This document shows, one piece after another, positions 18,800 to 29,033 of a DNA stretch of 64,000 bases. The stretch comes from Prosthecobacter debontii (lineage in GTDB: Bacteria; Verrucomicrobiota; Verrucomicrobiia; Verrucomicrobiales; Verrucomicrobiaceae). A program made the translations under genes and the position numbers. How positions within the stretch are numbered: the first letter of the stretch is position 1; every line of letters begins with the position of its first letter. Where the stretch lies: the NCBI GenBank assembly GCA_945869675.1, contig CAMBPS010000006.1:1-64000 (forward strand), in the 5' to 3' direction. The notes below the pieces were generated by a model that was given only the letters and a program-made list of their open reading frames with translations, did no database searches and was not told where the DNA came from.

Positions 18800-20230
18800 A
18801 TGAAATACCGGCACATCCTTTTCTCTGTCTTGCTTATCGCCCTGAGTCGATTGGACGCTGCTGAATCTAGGCCGAACATTCTTTTGATTCTTGGTGATAA
18901 CTGGCGTTATCCGACGGCGGGTATTCTCGGTGATCCGATGGCGAAGACACCAGCTTTTGACCGCATCGCTAAGGAAGGACTTCTCTTCACGCACACATTC
19001 AATCCAGTGCCCTCTTGTTCGCCGACGCGTTCTTGTTTGCTGACAGGAAGAAACGCGCATGAGCTTGGCGAGCGCGCGAGCTTGTGGAGTGGGTTTCCAA
19101 AAGACACGCCAGTAGTCACGCAGTTGCTGCGGGACTCTGGCTATCAGATCGGTTATGCAGGTAAACCGTGGTCGCCGGGTAATTATGAGATCTCTGGTTG
19201 GAGCGAGAATCCTGTGGGTGCTAAGTTTGCCGATTTTGCTACTTTTTATTCGAAACGCGATGCCGCCAAGCCTTTCTTTTTCTGGCTTGGTAACACCGAT
19301 ACCGCAACGAAAGCGGGCAAGCTTCCTTACTTAGCCTCTGCCAAAGCTAAGCTGGATGCCACGAAACTCACAGTGCCGCCTGAGTTGCCAGACTGTTCGG
19401 AGCTGCGCGATGATCTCATGAATTATTATGGTGGTGTGATGAAGCTCGATGAAGAAGCTGCGCAAGCCTTTGCTGTCTTAGAAAAAGAAGGGGAACTTGA
19501 TAACACGGTCGTGATTTACACGAGCGATAATGGCTGGCAGATGCCGCGTGGTTTAGCCAATTGTTATGATTCAGGGTCACGTGTGCCGTTAGCTATCCGC
19601 TGGGGTAAAACTCTAGCTGCTGGGCGTAGGGTAGATGCGTTCGTTAATGTCGCGGATTTGGGACCCACGTTTCTTGAGCTTGCAGGCCTCACGCCGCCGC
19701 CAGTGATGTCTATGCATAGCATCAAGACTCTCATGCTTGGCAAGCCTGATGCTTTTCAACGCGAGGCTGTTTTCATTGAGCGTGAGCGTCATGCAAACGT
19801 CCGCCAGGACAATAGAAGCTATCCCATTCGAGCCGTTCGAACTCGCGACTTTCTATATGTTCGGAATTTGCGTCCTGACCGTTGGCCCGCAGGTGATCCC
19901 GATGTGTTGTTTCTGCATGGTCGTCCTTATGGGGATGTGGACACAACAGGGGTCAAAGACTTCCTTTTAGCCCATCAAAGTGAGCCTGCCTATGCGAGAT
20001 ACATGGCGCTCATTTTTGCCAAGCGTCCCGCTGAAGAATTTTATGACCTGCGGAGCGACCCTCATCAGCTTACCAATGTCGCCGATAAGCCTCAATATGC
20101 TGAAAGGATCCAACAACATCGCTTGCGTGTGGATGAATGGATGAAAGAGACTCACGATCCTAGGCTCGACCCAAATGATGATGGTTGGGACAAATATCCC
20201 TACTATGGGAAAGCGCCACGTCGAGACTAA
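18800..20230 (+). CDS. Sulfatase
   Basis: RPNILLILGDNWRYPTAGILGD; CSPTRSCLLTGRNAHELG. Confidence 0.92.
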   Translation: MKYRHILFSVLLIALSRLDAAESRPNILLILGDNWRYPTAGILGDPMAKTPAFDRIAKEGLLFTHTFNPVPSCSPTRSCLLTGRNAHELGERASLWSGFPKDTPVVTQLLRDSGYQIGYAGKPWSPGNYEISGWSENPVGAKFADFATFYSKRDAAKPFFFWLGNTDTATKAGKLPYLASAKAKLDATKLTVPPELPDCSELRDDLMNYYGGVMKLDEEAAQAFAVLEKEGELDNTVVIYTSDNGWQMPRGLANCYDSGSRVPLAIRWGKTLAAGRRVDAFVNVADLGPTFLELAGLTPPPVMSMHSIKTLMLGKPDAFQREAVFIERERHANVRQDNRSYPIRAVRTRDFLYVRNLRPDRWPAGDPDVLFLHGRPYGDVDTTGVKDFLLAHQSEPAYARYMALIFAKRPAEEFYDLRSDPHQLTNVADKPQYAERIQQHRLRVDEWMKETHDPRLDPNDDGWDKYPYYGKAPRRD

Positions 20231-20315
20231 GGTGGTCAAACAGCTGGGAGAAAAAATTAGAGGCAAGAAAATGCTGCTCGCGGACGATTCACGGAACTGC
20301 CATCATCGCATCTCC

Positions 20316-21605
20316 ATGAAATTCATTCCTGCTCTAGCTTTTCTTTTTGCCATCACGGTTTCCGCCAAAACTGATTGGAGCCGGTTTCGCGGTCCCAACG
20401 GAAGTGGTGTGGCAGATACTCAAGGCCTTCCAACGGCAGTAAACGAGGAGACGACGCTGTGGAAAGTCGAACTAGGAAAGGGCTGGTCCTCTCCTGTGCT
20501 GTGGGAGGATAAGATTGTGGTCACTGCCGAAACGGATGCAGGAAAGCGTGCGGTGATCATGCTCGATGCTATAACAGGAAAAGAATTCTGGCGTCATGAA
20601 GAGAATTTTGCTGAACATAAGAAACATAATTTTAACAGCTTTGCCAGCAGCTCGCCCTTTGTGGATGCCGAGCGCATTTACATCAATTGGAGCACTGGCA
20701 CCACGATTCAGGCCTTGGCGCTGGATCACGCAGGGAAAGTGCTTTGGAGGAATGAGCACGTGGCCGATTACATTCATGAGCACGGCACCGGTATCTCGCC
20801 CATCGTGGTGGACGGTGTCGTGATCGTGCGCAGTGAGTTTGACTGGCAGCGTGATGGAAAGGTCTATACGGAAGATTCAGCCCAGCAGGCCTGGAAGGCT
20901 TGCATCGTTGGCCTGGATGCGAAATCAGGGAAGCAACTCTGGAAAGATGACCTGCCAAATTGTCTGAATACCTTTTCGACTCCCGTGGTGCATGTCAGGG
21001 CCGATGGTAAAAACGAAGTGATTTGCACGAATAATGCCAGTGGCGTGATGGGCATTGATCCCACGACAGGAAAGAAAAACTGGCAGTATAATCCTGGCTT
21101 CACTCAGCGCAGTTTGGGTTCGGGTGTTCTTCAGGATGGACGCTATTTTTGCACCTTCGGCACTGGCGGCGGTGTGAAGGAATTTGCGGCCATCGATGTG
21201 AGTGGTTCTGAGCCAAAACCCGTGCCTTTCGAGTTTAGCAAAGGCCTGCCGTATGTGCCGTCTCCATTGGTCATGGATGGACTGATGTATCTGCTCGGTG
21301 ATGGTGGAATCCTGAAGTTGGTGGACTTTAAGACGGGCAAACAGCTCTATGAAGAGAGACTCAATGGCAGTGCTGGAAGTAGCAAGTTTTTCAGCAGCCC
21401 AGTTGCAGGTGATGGTAAATTTTATGCTGGTAGTCAGCAGGGTGATTTGATCGTGGTGAAGGCCGGACCAAAGTTTGAGCAGATCAGCGCCAGCAAGCTG
21501 GATAGCCCAATCAGCGCGAGTCCAGCCATTGGGGATGGTCGCCTCTATGTGCGCACTGAGAAGATGCTCTGGTGCATTGGCAGCGGTAAACAGCCCGTGC
21601 CGTAA
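20316..21605 (+). CDS. PQQ-like beta-propeller repeat protein
   Basis: Signal peptide; DWSRFRGPNGSGVADTQGLP; repeated GKELWR/GKQLWKDDLP-type blades. Confidence 0.88.
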   Translation: MKFIPALAFLFAITVSAKTDWSRFRGPNGSGVADTQGLPTAVNEETTLWKVELGKGWSSPVLWEDKIVVTAETDAGKRAVIMLDAITGKEFWRHEENFAEHKKHNFNSFASSSPFVDAERIYINWSTGTTIQALALDHAGKVLWRNEHVADYIHEHGTGISPIVVDGVVIVRSEFDWQRDGKVYTEDSAQQAWKACIVGLDAKSGKQLWKDDLPNCLNTFSTPVVHVRADGKNEVICTNNASGVMGIDPTTGKKNWQYNPGFTQRSLGSGVLQDGRYFCTFGTGGGVKEFAAIDVSGSEPKPVPFEFSKGLPYVPSPLVMDGLMYLLGDGGILKLVDFKTGKQLYEERLNGSAGSSKFFSSPVAGDGKFYAGSQQGDLIVVKAGPKFEQISASKLDSPISASPAIGDGRLYVRTEKMLWCIGSGKQPVP

Positions 21606-21609
21606 ATTG

Positions 21610-22272
21610 TTATCCTCGTTTCCACACGACCCAGCACTCGGGTGGATTTGCCTGGCGATTGATCGGGCGGAAGAGTTGCACCTCAAAAGCCCGTGAAGGT
21701 AGGGCTGAAGCCCATTCGGTGATGGCGCGTTGCTCGTCGCTGCCACCCTCATGGCCTGGATAAACGGCGACAGTGAGGAGTCCGCTAGGTGCCAGCATCT
21801 CCAAGGCAACAGCGAGGGCTTGAAGCGTGGTCTCTGTGCGAGTGATGACTGTTTTATCGGAGCCGGGCAGGTAACCAAGGTTAAACATGATGGCATTCAT
21901 CTTCCCATGCCATGCGCTAGGTAGATGATCCCTCATGGTCTCATGGCCAGCATGAATGACATGTGCATTGGAAACACCGGCTTCGTTGAGCCGCCTCTTG
22001 GTTTCAGCCACAGCTGCTTCTTGCAGGTCGAAGGCCCAAATGTAACCAGAGTTGCCGACGAGACGGGATAAAAAGAGGGTGTCATGACCATTGCCTGCCG
22101 TGGCGTCCACGGCAGCATCTCCCGTTTTCAGGCGATCAGACATGAGTAGCTGAGCCCAGCCAACTGCAGAAGGTAGGCCCCCGGTGGAACTGCTTAGTCG
22201 AGGGACGGTTGAGATCTCATTCATGCTTTGGAAGAAACGGGTATTTTGGCGATTCCCCATACCGAAGATCAT
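21610..22272 (-). CDS. SAM-dependent methyltransferase, rRNA methylase-like (YtqB/PF06962 type)
   Basis: GDAAVDATAGNGHDTLFLSRLVG; MFNLGYLPGSDK; YPGHEGGSDEQ. Confidence 0.85.
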   Translation of the reverse strand: MIFGMGNRQNTRFFQSMNEISTVPRLSSSTGGLPSAVGWAQLLMSDRLKTGDAAVDATAGNGHDTLFLSRLVGNSGYIWAFDLQEAAVAETKRRLNEAGVSNAHVIHAGHETMRDHLPSAWHGKMNAIMFNLGYLPGSDKTVITRTETTLQALAVALEMLAPSGLLTVAVYPGHEGGSDEQRAITEWASALPSRAFEVQLFRPINRQANPPECWVVWKRG

Positions 22273-22361
22273 GGCGCTGTCTATTGGTTGAGATTTTTTC
22301 TCTTTTGTAACGTTATTTGGTGTTGCCGATGACGTGTTCCTTGGCGCATTCTCGATCCCAT

Positions 22362-23549
22362 ATGAAGTTACCTACACTCGCCGTTCTGGCTCTCGCTCTT
22401 TGTTTCAATGATACTGCCGCTGCTGCGGACGCGGTGAAGCTGACTCGTCTCTATGAGAAGATCGAGACGAAGTGGCCGATTGCAGTGGCCATCGCACCGG
22501 ATGGATCAGGGCGTGAATTTTTAGCGCTTCAGCGTGGACAGATTCTCATTTTACCCAAAGACACGTCTAGCGCGGAAGCCAAGGTCTTTTTGGATCTCGC
22601 TTCTCACAATATGGAAGCTGTGAATGGGAAGTTTGAGGAGGGTTTGAATGGCTTTGCCTTCCATCCGAAGTTTAAGGACAACGGCCTTTTTTACCTTTGC
22701 TACACCCAGCAGAAACCGAAGCGCCTCATCATCACTGAGATGAAAGCAGAGGGTGATAAAGCGGACGAAAAAACGGAGCGTGTGCTGCTGGAGATCCCTT
22801 TGATTAACTGGAATCATCATGGCGGAAACATTGTCTTTGGTCCCGATGGTTTTCTTTACATCGGCGTGGGAGATACCTCGAAGCGCAATGACGAGAAGCG
22901 CATGTCTCAGCTCACGGCAGTCATGGTGGGTAAGGTGCTGCGCATCGATGTGGATAGCCGCGAGTATCATGGGGCCTACGGCATTCCAGCCAGCAATCCC
23001 TTTGCCGATGGTGTGGATGCGCTGCCGCAGATCTATGCCTATGGCATTCGTAACCCATGGGGCATGAGCTTCGATGCCAAAGGTCATCTTTGGCTCGCGG
23101 ATGTGGGTCAGGATCTTTGGGAAGAGATCAATTGGATCACTGCCGGTGGTAACTATGGCTGGAGTTTCCGTGAAGGCGCGCGCCAGTTCCCTTTACGTAT
23201 CGATACGCCACCAGCTGAGGCTAAATTGATTGATCCCATTTTTGAATACAATCATGGTGATGGCTTAAGCATCACGGGCGGCATCGTTTATGCAGGCAAA
23301 GGACATGCGGATCTTGTTGGACAGTATGTTTATGGTGACTTTGTGATCGGCAAGATCTGGTCTCTACGCGCCAATGATGAGGGTAAAGTTGAAAGCAATA
23401 CCCTCCTCTATACCAGCCCGCAGACCGCTGGCGATAACCCCAAGAAAAAGCCAAGTGTGCTGGTGAAGCCCACGGCCTTTTGTGCCAACGCTGAAGGCGA
23501 GATCCTCGTGTTGGACTGGAATGGCGCGATTTATCGCATGGATAAATAA
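22362..23549 (+). CDS. PQQ-dependent sugar dehydrogenase (glucose/sorbosone dehydrogenase family)
   Basis: NHHGGNIVFGPDGFLYIGVGD; AYGIRNPWGMSFDAKGHLWLADVGQDLWEEIN. Confidence 0.9.
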   Translation: MKLPTLAVLALALCFNDTAAAADAVKLTRLYEKIETKWPIAVAIAPDGSGREFLALQRGQILILPKDTSSAEAKVFLDLASHNMEAVNGKFEEGLNGFAFHPKFKDNGLFYLCYTQQKPKRLIITEMKAEGDKADEKTERVLLEIPLINWNHHGGNIVFGPDGFLYIGVGDTSKRNDEKRMSQLTAVMVGKVLRIDVDSREYHGAYGIPASNPFADGVDALPQIYAYGIRNPWGMSFDAKGHLWLADVGQDLWEEINWITAGGNYGWSFREGARQFPLRIDTPPAEAKLIDPIFEYNHGDGLSITGGIVYAGKGHADLVGQYVYGDFVIGKIWSLRANDEGKVESNTLLYTSPQTAGDNPKKKPSVLVKPTAFCANAEGEILVLDWNGAIYRMDK

Positions 23550-25223
23550 TCAGCGATCTCGCAGAACCCAAGCCGAGACACAGCCATCATGCGCTTGAGC
23601 AGCAGTGGCTGCAAAGTCTGCCAGGTAACCGCGGCCGTATTGGGTTATTGGCCACGACGACGAGCGTTTAGTGAGGTCAGCATGGAGATGGATGGTGCCT
23701 TTGAGCAGGTCGAATTCGATCTCATCGCCATCTTGAATCGCTGCGATGGGGCCACCGACGGCAGCTTCGGGCGAGCAATGAATGCCCATGACTCCGTGAG
23801 AGACCCCAGAGACGCGACCGTCGGAGAGAAAGGCCACTTTGCCGTCTAGATCTGGCACGGCCAGGGCAGCACTGGCCACAAGGAGCTCGGGCATTCCTGC
23901 GGCAATGGGTCCGACACCGCGTAACACGACGAAATGGCCAGGTTTGATCCTGCCTTGGGCCGCGGCTTCTGAGACATCTGTGACTTTGTCAAAGCAGATG
24001 GCTTTGCCTGTGAATTGCGGATTCAGTCTAGAGGAGACTTTAAAGACCATGCCGTGCGGAGCCAGATTGCCAAAACAGATCTGGATGTCGGCGTAATCTT
24101 TGAAGGGACGGCCAAGCGGCGCGATGAGCTCCTGTCCCTCAGGCACATCGGGGCAGTGAGCAACGTTTTCTGCCAAAGTCTGCCCTGTCACCGTGATGCA
24201 TGATCCATCCAGCAGACCTGCTTTGAGGAAATGTCGCAGCAGCATAGCCGTGCCGCCGATGCGATGCAGATCCGCCATGGTGCCTCGACCCCGTGGCGCA
24301 AAGTTACAATAGACGGGCGTGCGACGGCAGATTTCCTGCGCATCACGCAGAGTGAAGTCCACTCCTGCCTCATGAGCCAGTGCTAGAATGTGCAGCACGC
24401 CATTGGTGGAGCCTCCCATCGCCGCGATAGCGGTCATGGCATTGGTGATCGCGGCTTTGGTTAGGATGTCACGCGGGCGCAAATTGAGCTCTAGCAAACG
24501 GCGCATGGCTTGTCCGACACGGAGACAGTCCGCCTTTTTAGCATCGTCCACGGCTGGGATGGAAGAGGTGTCAGGCAAGCTGAGACCCATGGCTTCTAGC
24601 GCGATTCCCCAGGTATTGAAAGAAGCCGCGATGCCACAGCCACCAGCGCCTGGGCAGGCGGCGCGGATGATTTTTTCGGACTCGTCAAAGCTCATCGTGC
24701 CGCTGTTTGACTGGGCCTGGGAGTCATAGGCGTCCAGAATGGTGATGTCTTTTCCCAGGTGGCAGCCGGGTAGGATGCTGCCACCATTGACGACGAGCCC
24801 GTGGCAGTTCATGCGGGCAAGCGCCATGGCAAAGGCGGGTCCGTTTTTATCGCAATGATGCAGGCCGATCATGCCATCGTAACGATGCGCGCTACAGATC
24901 ATCTCGGCCCCATTGGCCATGATGTTACGGGAAACGAGGGAAGCAGCTCCACCCTCGTGGCCTTGAGTGATGTTATCGCTCACCGGACTGACTCCAAAGG
25001 GGAAAGCGATCATGCCCGCCTCTTCACAGCCTTGGCGGATGAGTTGGGCCAGTTCATGAGCACGCAGATTGCAGAGATTGCCGTCTAAAAGAGGCGTCGC
25101 GATACCGATTTGAGCTTTATCAAAGTCCGCTTCCTGAAAGCCAAGCCCCCAGTAAAAAGATTTCACGCCACGCTGCCAGCCATGCGTGAGAGAAGATGAG
25201 TTCCAGTTCAGTTTTTCCGCCAT
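23550..25223 (-). CDS. ilvD: IlvD/Edd family dehydratase (dihydroxy-acid dehydratase-like)
   Basis: VSPVSDNITQGHEGGAASLVSRNIMA; CDKNGPAFAMALARMN; ACPGAGGCGIAASFNTWGIALEAMGLSLP; start set at internal ATG 25223. Confidence 0.85.
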   Translation of the reverse strand: MAEKLNWNSSSLTHGWQRGVKSFYWGLGFQEADFDKAQIGIATPLLDGNLCNLRAHELAQLIRQGCEEAGMIAFPFGVSPVSDNITQGHEGGAASLVSRNIMANGAEMICSAHRYDGMIGLHHCDKNGPAFAMALARMNCHGLVVNGGSILPGCHLGKDITILDAYDSQAQSNSGTMSFDESEKIIRAACPGAGGCGIAASFNTWGIALEAMGLSLPDTSSIPAVDDAKKADCLRVGQAMRRLLELNLRPRDILTKAAITNAMTAIAAMGGSTNGVLHILALAHEAGVDFTLRDAQEICRRTPVYCNFAPRGRGTMADLHRIGGTAMLLRHFLKAGLLDGSCITVTGQTLAENVAHCPDVPEGQELIAPLGRPFKDYADIQICFGNLAPHGMVFKVSSRLNPQFTGKAICFDKVTDVSEAAAQGRIKPGHFVVLRGVGPIAAGMPELLVASAALAVPDLDGKVAFLSDGRVSGVSHGVMGIHCSPEAAVGGPIAAIQDGDEIEFDLLKGTIHLHADLTKRSSSWPITQYGRGYLADFAATAAQAHDGCVSAWVLRDR

Positions 25224-25274
25224 AAGAGGCCGCGATAGTAGCCGCCGAGGTGTGATTACCAACAGAAAAAAGTA

Positions 25275-25722
<448 letters not shown>

Positions 25723-25967
25723 CTTCATCTTAGAGAGGTTCAAGAAGATTCCAACTGAGAATTTGCTGCTGCTGGTTTCCTCGGATCAATCATCCGTTGA
25801 AAATGATACCACATTGAAATCAAGGTCTTTGCGCAGTGGCATCTTGTATTAACCCCGAGTCACTCGGATTAAGCGTCCATGGGTGATGGCAAAATTGGGC
25901 TGCTCACGGATGTAGTCAATGGTGACGGGGAAAGATACGCCGTCATGCTGAACGCAGTAATTGAGTT

Positions 25968-27629
25968 TTAGGCCCCAGCCAGCAAAGCGCGGGCGTGTTC
26001 TCGAGCCGACTCGATTTTACCACCGAGCATTCGGGCGAGTTCTTCAAGGCGTTCGTCTTCGGTGATCTCGCGGATGGTCGATTTGGTGCGGTCACCAATG
26101 ATGTCTTTGGTGACGACGAAGTGACTCTTGGCCAGTGAGGCAACTTGCGGGAAGTGGGTGATGGCGATGACCTGGTGCGTGGCTCCGAGTGAGGCCATTT
26201 TACGGCCCACAGCTTCCGCGATGTTACCGCCGACATTGGCGTCGATCTCATCAAAGACCATGAGTGGGACGATGTCTTGCTTGGCCAACGCGCTTTTGAC
26301 GGCCAGTAGCACGCGGGACATTTCACCCGAGCTGGCGGTAAGACGCAGGGGTTTTAAAGGCTCACCAGGGTTCGGGGCGAACTGGAAATCGACGGCTTCA
26401 AAACCGTGCCTGGAGGGAGCTTCGAGCTTGTCGAGCTGAGCTTCAAAGACACTGCGCTTGAAGCCGAGGTCGGCGAGATGGGTAGCGACTTCTTTAGCGA
26501 GTTTTGGTGCGGCTTTGCCACGCTTGTCGCTGAGTTGTTTACCGAGCTTATTCACCTGAGAACGGCGGTCGGCGACGAGCTTGGTGAGGCGCTCCAACTC
26601 CTCACCTCGGTTCTCAATTTTGGCCAGCTTGGTTTCGGCTTCAGCTTGAAAGTCGAGGATGGCCTGGATGGTGCTGCCGTATTTCCGTTTCAGGGTCTGA
26701 ATGGTGTGAATGCGCTGATCGAGTTGGGCAAGTTCCGCAGGATCAATCTCCAGATCGTCGGCGTAATCTTGGACGCTGCTTTCTAGCTCGGTGAGCTCGA
26801 TTTGGGCAGACTGAAAGCCTTCAAAGAGTTTGGCCGTGGCGGGATCGATTTTTTCCAACTCGTGGATGCTGCGGCCGATCTCGCGAAGGGCATCGAGCAG
26901 GCCAGCGTCTTCACCACCGCTCAGGCGGCCTGTGATGGCTCCACAGAGCTCGGCCAGACGTGCACCATTGGCGGCGATCCGATGGCGGGATTCGATCTCT
27001 TCTTCCTCACCTGGCTTCAGCTGCGCAGCGGCGATCTCGTTGACTTGAAACTTGAGCATGTCGAGCTGCTGGGTCCCCGCACGTTCGCTGTTTTCTAAGT
27101 CATCGAGCTCAATCACGGCGGCACGCCATTGTTTCCAGGCGTCCTCATACGTGGTGAGCGTGTCTTCTAGGCCTGCGGCCTTATCCAGCATCTCTAGCTG
27201 ACGCTCCTGAGAGTTCAGCGATTGATGATCATGCGGGCCGTGAAGATCGACGAGCAGTTCGCCGAGAGATTTCAGCACCTGAATCGTGACAGGTGAACAG
27301 TTCACGAACTGTTTGTTAGCGCCACCAGCGCTGACGGCACGTTTGATGAGCAGTTCGCCATCCTGGCAGGGGTCAAGCCCTGCTTCATTCAGCACGGCAT
27401 CTACGGCTCGGCTGTCTTTGAGGTGAAAGCTGGCCTCGACGATGCAGGTATCCTGCCCGGTGCGGATGAGGCTGCGGTCGGCGCGCTCGCCGAGGATGAG
27501 CTTGAGGGCTCCGACGATGATGGATTTTCCCGCGCCGGTTTCACCCGTCACGCCGACTAAGCCGGGTGCGAGGTCCCAGGTCACATCTTCCACCAGGGCG
27601 AGGTTGCGGATTTTGAGAAAGGAAAGCAT
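25968..27629 (-). CDS. recN: DNA repair protein RecN
   Basis: MLSFLKIRNLALVEDVTWDLAPGLVGVTGETGAGKSIIVGALKLILGERAD; MVFDEIDANVGGNIAEAVGRKM. Confidence 0.96.
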   Translation of the reverse strand: MLSFLKIRNLALVEDVTWDLAPGLVGVTGETGAGKSIIVGALKLILGERADRSLIRTGQDTCIVEASFHLKDSRAVDAVLNEAGLDPCQDGELLIKRAVSAGGANKQFVNCSPVTIQVLKSLGELLVDLHGPHDHQSLNSQERQLEMLDKAAGLEDTLTTYEDAWKQWRAAVIELDDLENSERAGTQQLDMLKFQVNEIAAAQLKPGEEEEIESRHRIAANGARLAELCGAITGRLSGGEDAGLLDALREIGRSIHELEKIDPATAKLFEGFQSAQIELTELESSVQDYADDLEIDPAELAQLDQRIHTIQTLKRKYGSTIQAILDFQAEAETKLAKIENRGEELERLTKLVADRRSQVNKLGKQLSDKRGKAAPKLAKEVATHLADLGFKRSVFEAQLDKLEAPSRHGFEAVDFQFAPNPGEPLKPLRLTASSGEMSRVLLAVKSALAKQDIVPLMVFDEIDANVGGNIAEAVGRKMASLGATHQVIAITHFPQVASLAKSHFVVTKDIIGDRTKSTIREITEDERLEELARMLGGKIESAREHARALLAGA

Positions 27630-27716
27630 GAGGTGAGTGAATGTGAGCAGGTGTTCGCATGAGTATGCTTCATGCGCAACTGCAATTCAAGATGCACTGT
27701 CGTCATTTCAGCGCGA

Positions 27717-28409
27717 ATGACAGCCTGCCTTTTGAAACCTTTTCTCAATCTAGCCCAAGCCCGCACTCCTGAGGGAGCTGAACTCACCCTGCATTCGCAT
27801 GACGGGCATTTTTACCTGCGGGTGAATCGCCAACCGTTGATGGGGACGAATGCATCTGAATCTGAGACGGTGCTGGCGGAGCTGGCCTGTGCGCGGGTGG
27901 GTGAGTTACCTGGAGCCAGAGTGCTCATTGGTGGTTTGGGCTTTGGCTTCACTCTTCGACGGACCCTAGAGGTGCTGTGCGATGATGCCAAGGTTCAGGT
28001 GGCTGAACTTCTGCCAGAAGTGGTGGCTTGGAATCGCGAGCATTTGCAAGAAGTGAATGGAAAGCTTCTGGATGATCCGCGAGTGGAGGTGACGGTGATG
28101 GATGTTTTTAAAATCATCGAGGAAGCTCCCAAAGGTCACTATGATGCGATCATGCTGGACGTGGACAATGGCCCCATTGCCATGGTTCAGGACGGCAATG
28201 CGCGACTTTATCAGGGACAGGGATTGGTGGCGATCACGCGTGCTTTGAAGCCTGGCGGGCGAGTGGCCTTCTGGTCGGCGAGTCAGGACACAGCTTTTGC
28301 CAAGCGTCTGACCAAGGGCAATTTCAAAGCCGAGGTAGTTCCTTGCAAAGCCTACCCCCAAGCGAAGCGGAAGACCCACACGATCTTTGTGGGAGATCGT
28401 CCGGGGTGA
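27717..28409 (+). CDS. Spermidine synthase-like methyltransferase
   Basis: ARVLIGGLGFGFTLRRTLEVL...HYDAIMLDVDNGP...ALKPGGRVAFWSASQD. Confidence 0.8.
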   Translation: MTACLLKPFLNLAQARTPEGAELTLHSHDGHFYLRVNRQPLMGTNASESETVLAELACARVGELPGARVLIGGLGFGFTLRRTLEVLCDDAKVQVAELLPEVVAWNREHLQEVNGKLLDDPRVEVTVMDVFKIIEEAPKGHYDAIMLDVDNGPIAMVQDGNARLYQGQGLVAITRALKPGGRVAFWSASQDTAFAKRLTKGNFKAEVVPCKAYPQAKRKTHTIFVGDRPG

Positions 28410-28440
28410 GGGCTGATGCAGCCAGTGCTCTCTCAGAATT

Positions 28441-28545
28441 TTTAAACCGCTAATAAACGCTGATAGCCGCTAATATTCAGAGTTCAGAACCCCATTTTCA
28501 AGGTTTCTTAGATTAGCGTTTTTTGGGTTTTTATTAGCGGTTAAA
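28441..28545. repeat. Imperfect inverted repeat, 34-nt arms
   Basis: 28441-28474 tttaaaccgctaataaacgctgatagccgctaat pairs with 28512-28545 attagcgttttttgggtttttattagcggttaaa. Confidence 0.7.
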
Positions 28546-28863
28546 GTCTGCTTCTTCTTGGGCTGTGGCTTGCTGAACTGGTGCTTCTTCGGCGGGTATG
28601 TCCTCAAAAGCCTCTTCCATCGGTTCGGCCGTTTTGGCCTTTAAATCGGGCAGCGAGTCAATGTAAAGCTCTTCGACTTTTTGCCGTGCCCAAGGGGTGC
28701 GGCGCAGGAAGACGAGGCTGGACTTGATGCTTGGATGAAAGTTAAAGCAGTTGATTTTGATCACCCGGCCAAGCATCTCCCAGCCGTAATGAGCTTCGAG
28801 TTCTGTGAGCATTTTCTCCAGGGTAATGCCATGGAGTGGGTTTTTGGGGCCGGCGGCGTGCAT
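28534..28863 (-). CDS. VF530/DUF2132 family DNA-binding-like protein
   Basis: [61 protein letters not shown]. Confidence 0.9.
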   Translation of the reverse strand: MHAAGPKNPLHGITLEKMLTELEAHYGWEMLGRVIKINCFNFHPSIKSSLVFLRRTPWARQKVEELYIDSLPDLKAKTAEPMEEAFEDIPAEEAPVQQATAQEEADFNR

Positions 28864-29033
28864 GAGTTCTGTGTGAGGGAAGCTATCACGCAGAGGTGCA
28901 GTGGGGGCAAGTGAGAGAATGTGGTGGGTCGTTAACGGTCTAAGGTGAGTTGCAGTGGTTTTTGAGCACTCTGTTTTGGGCGTAAAATAATAGTTTCCCT
29001 TGAGGGTTAAGGGAATTAGCCTCTTGAGTCATC

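Noticed and set aside
20925-21896. 323-aa minus ORF opposite the PQQ-propeller gene
   Set aside because: Antisense to a recognisable beta-propeller protein and the methyltransferase end
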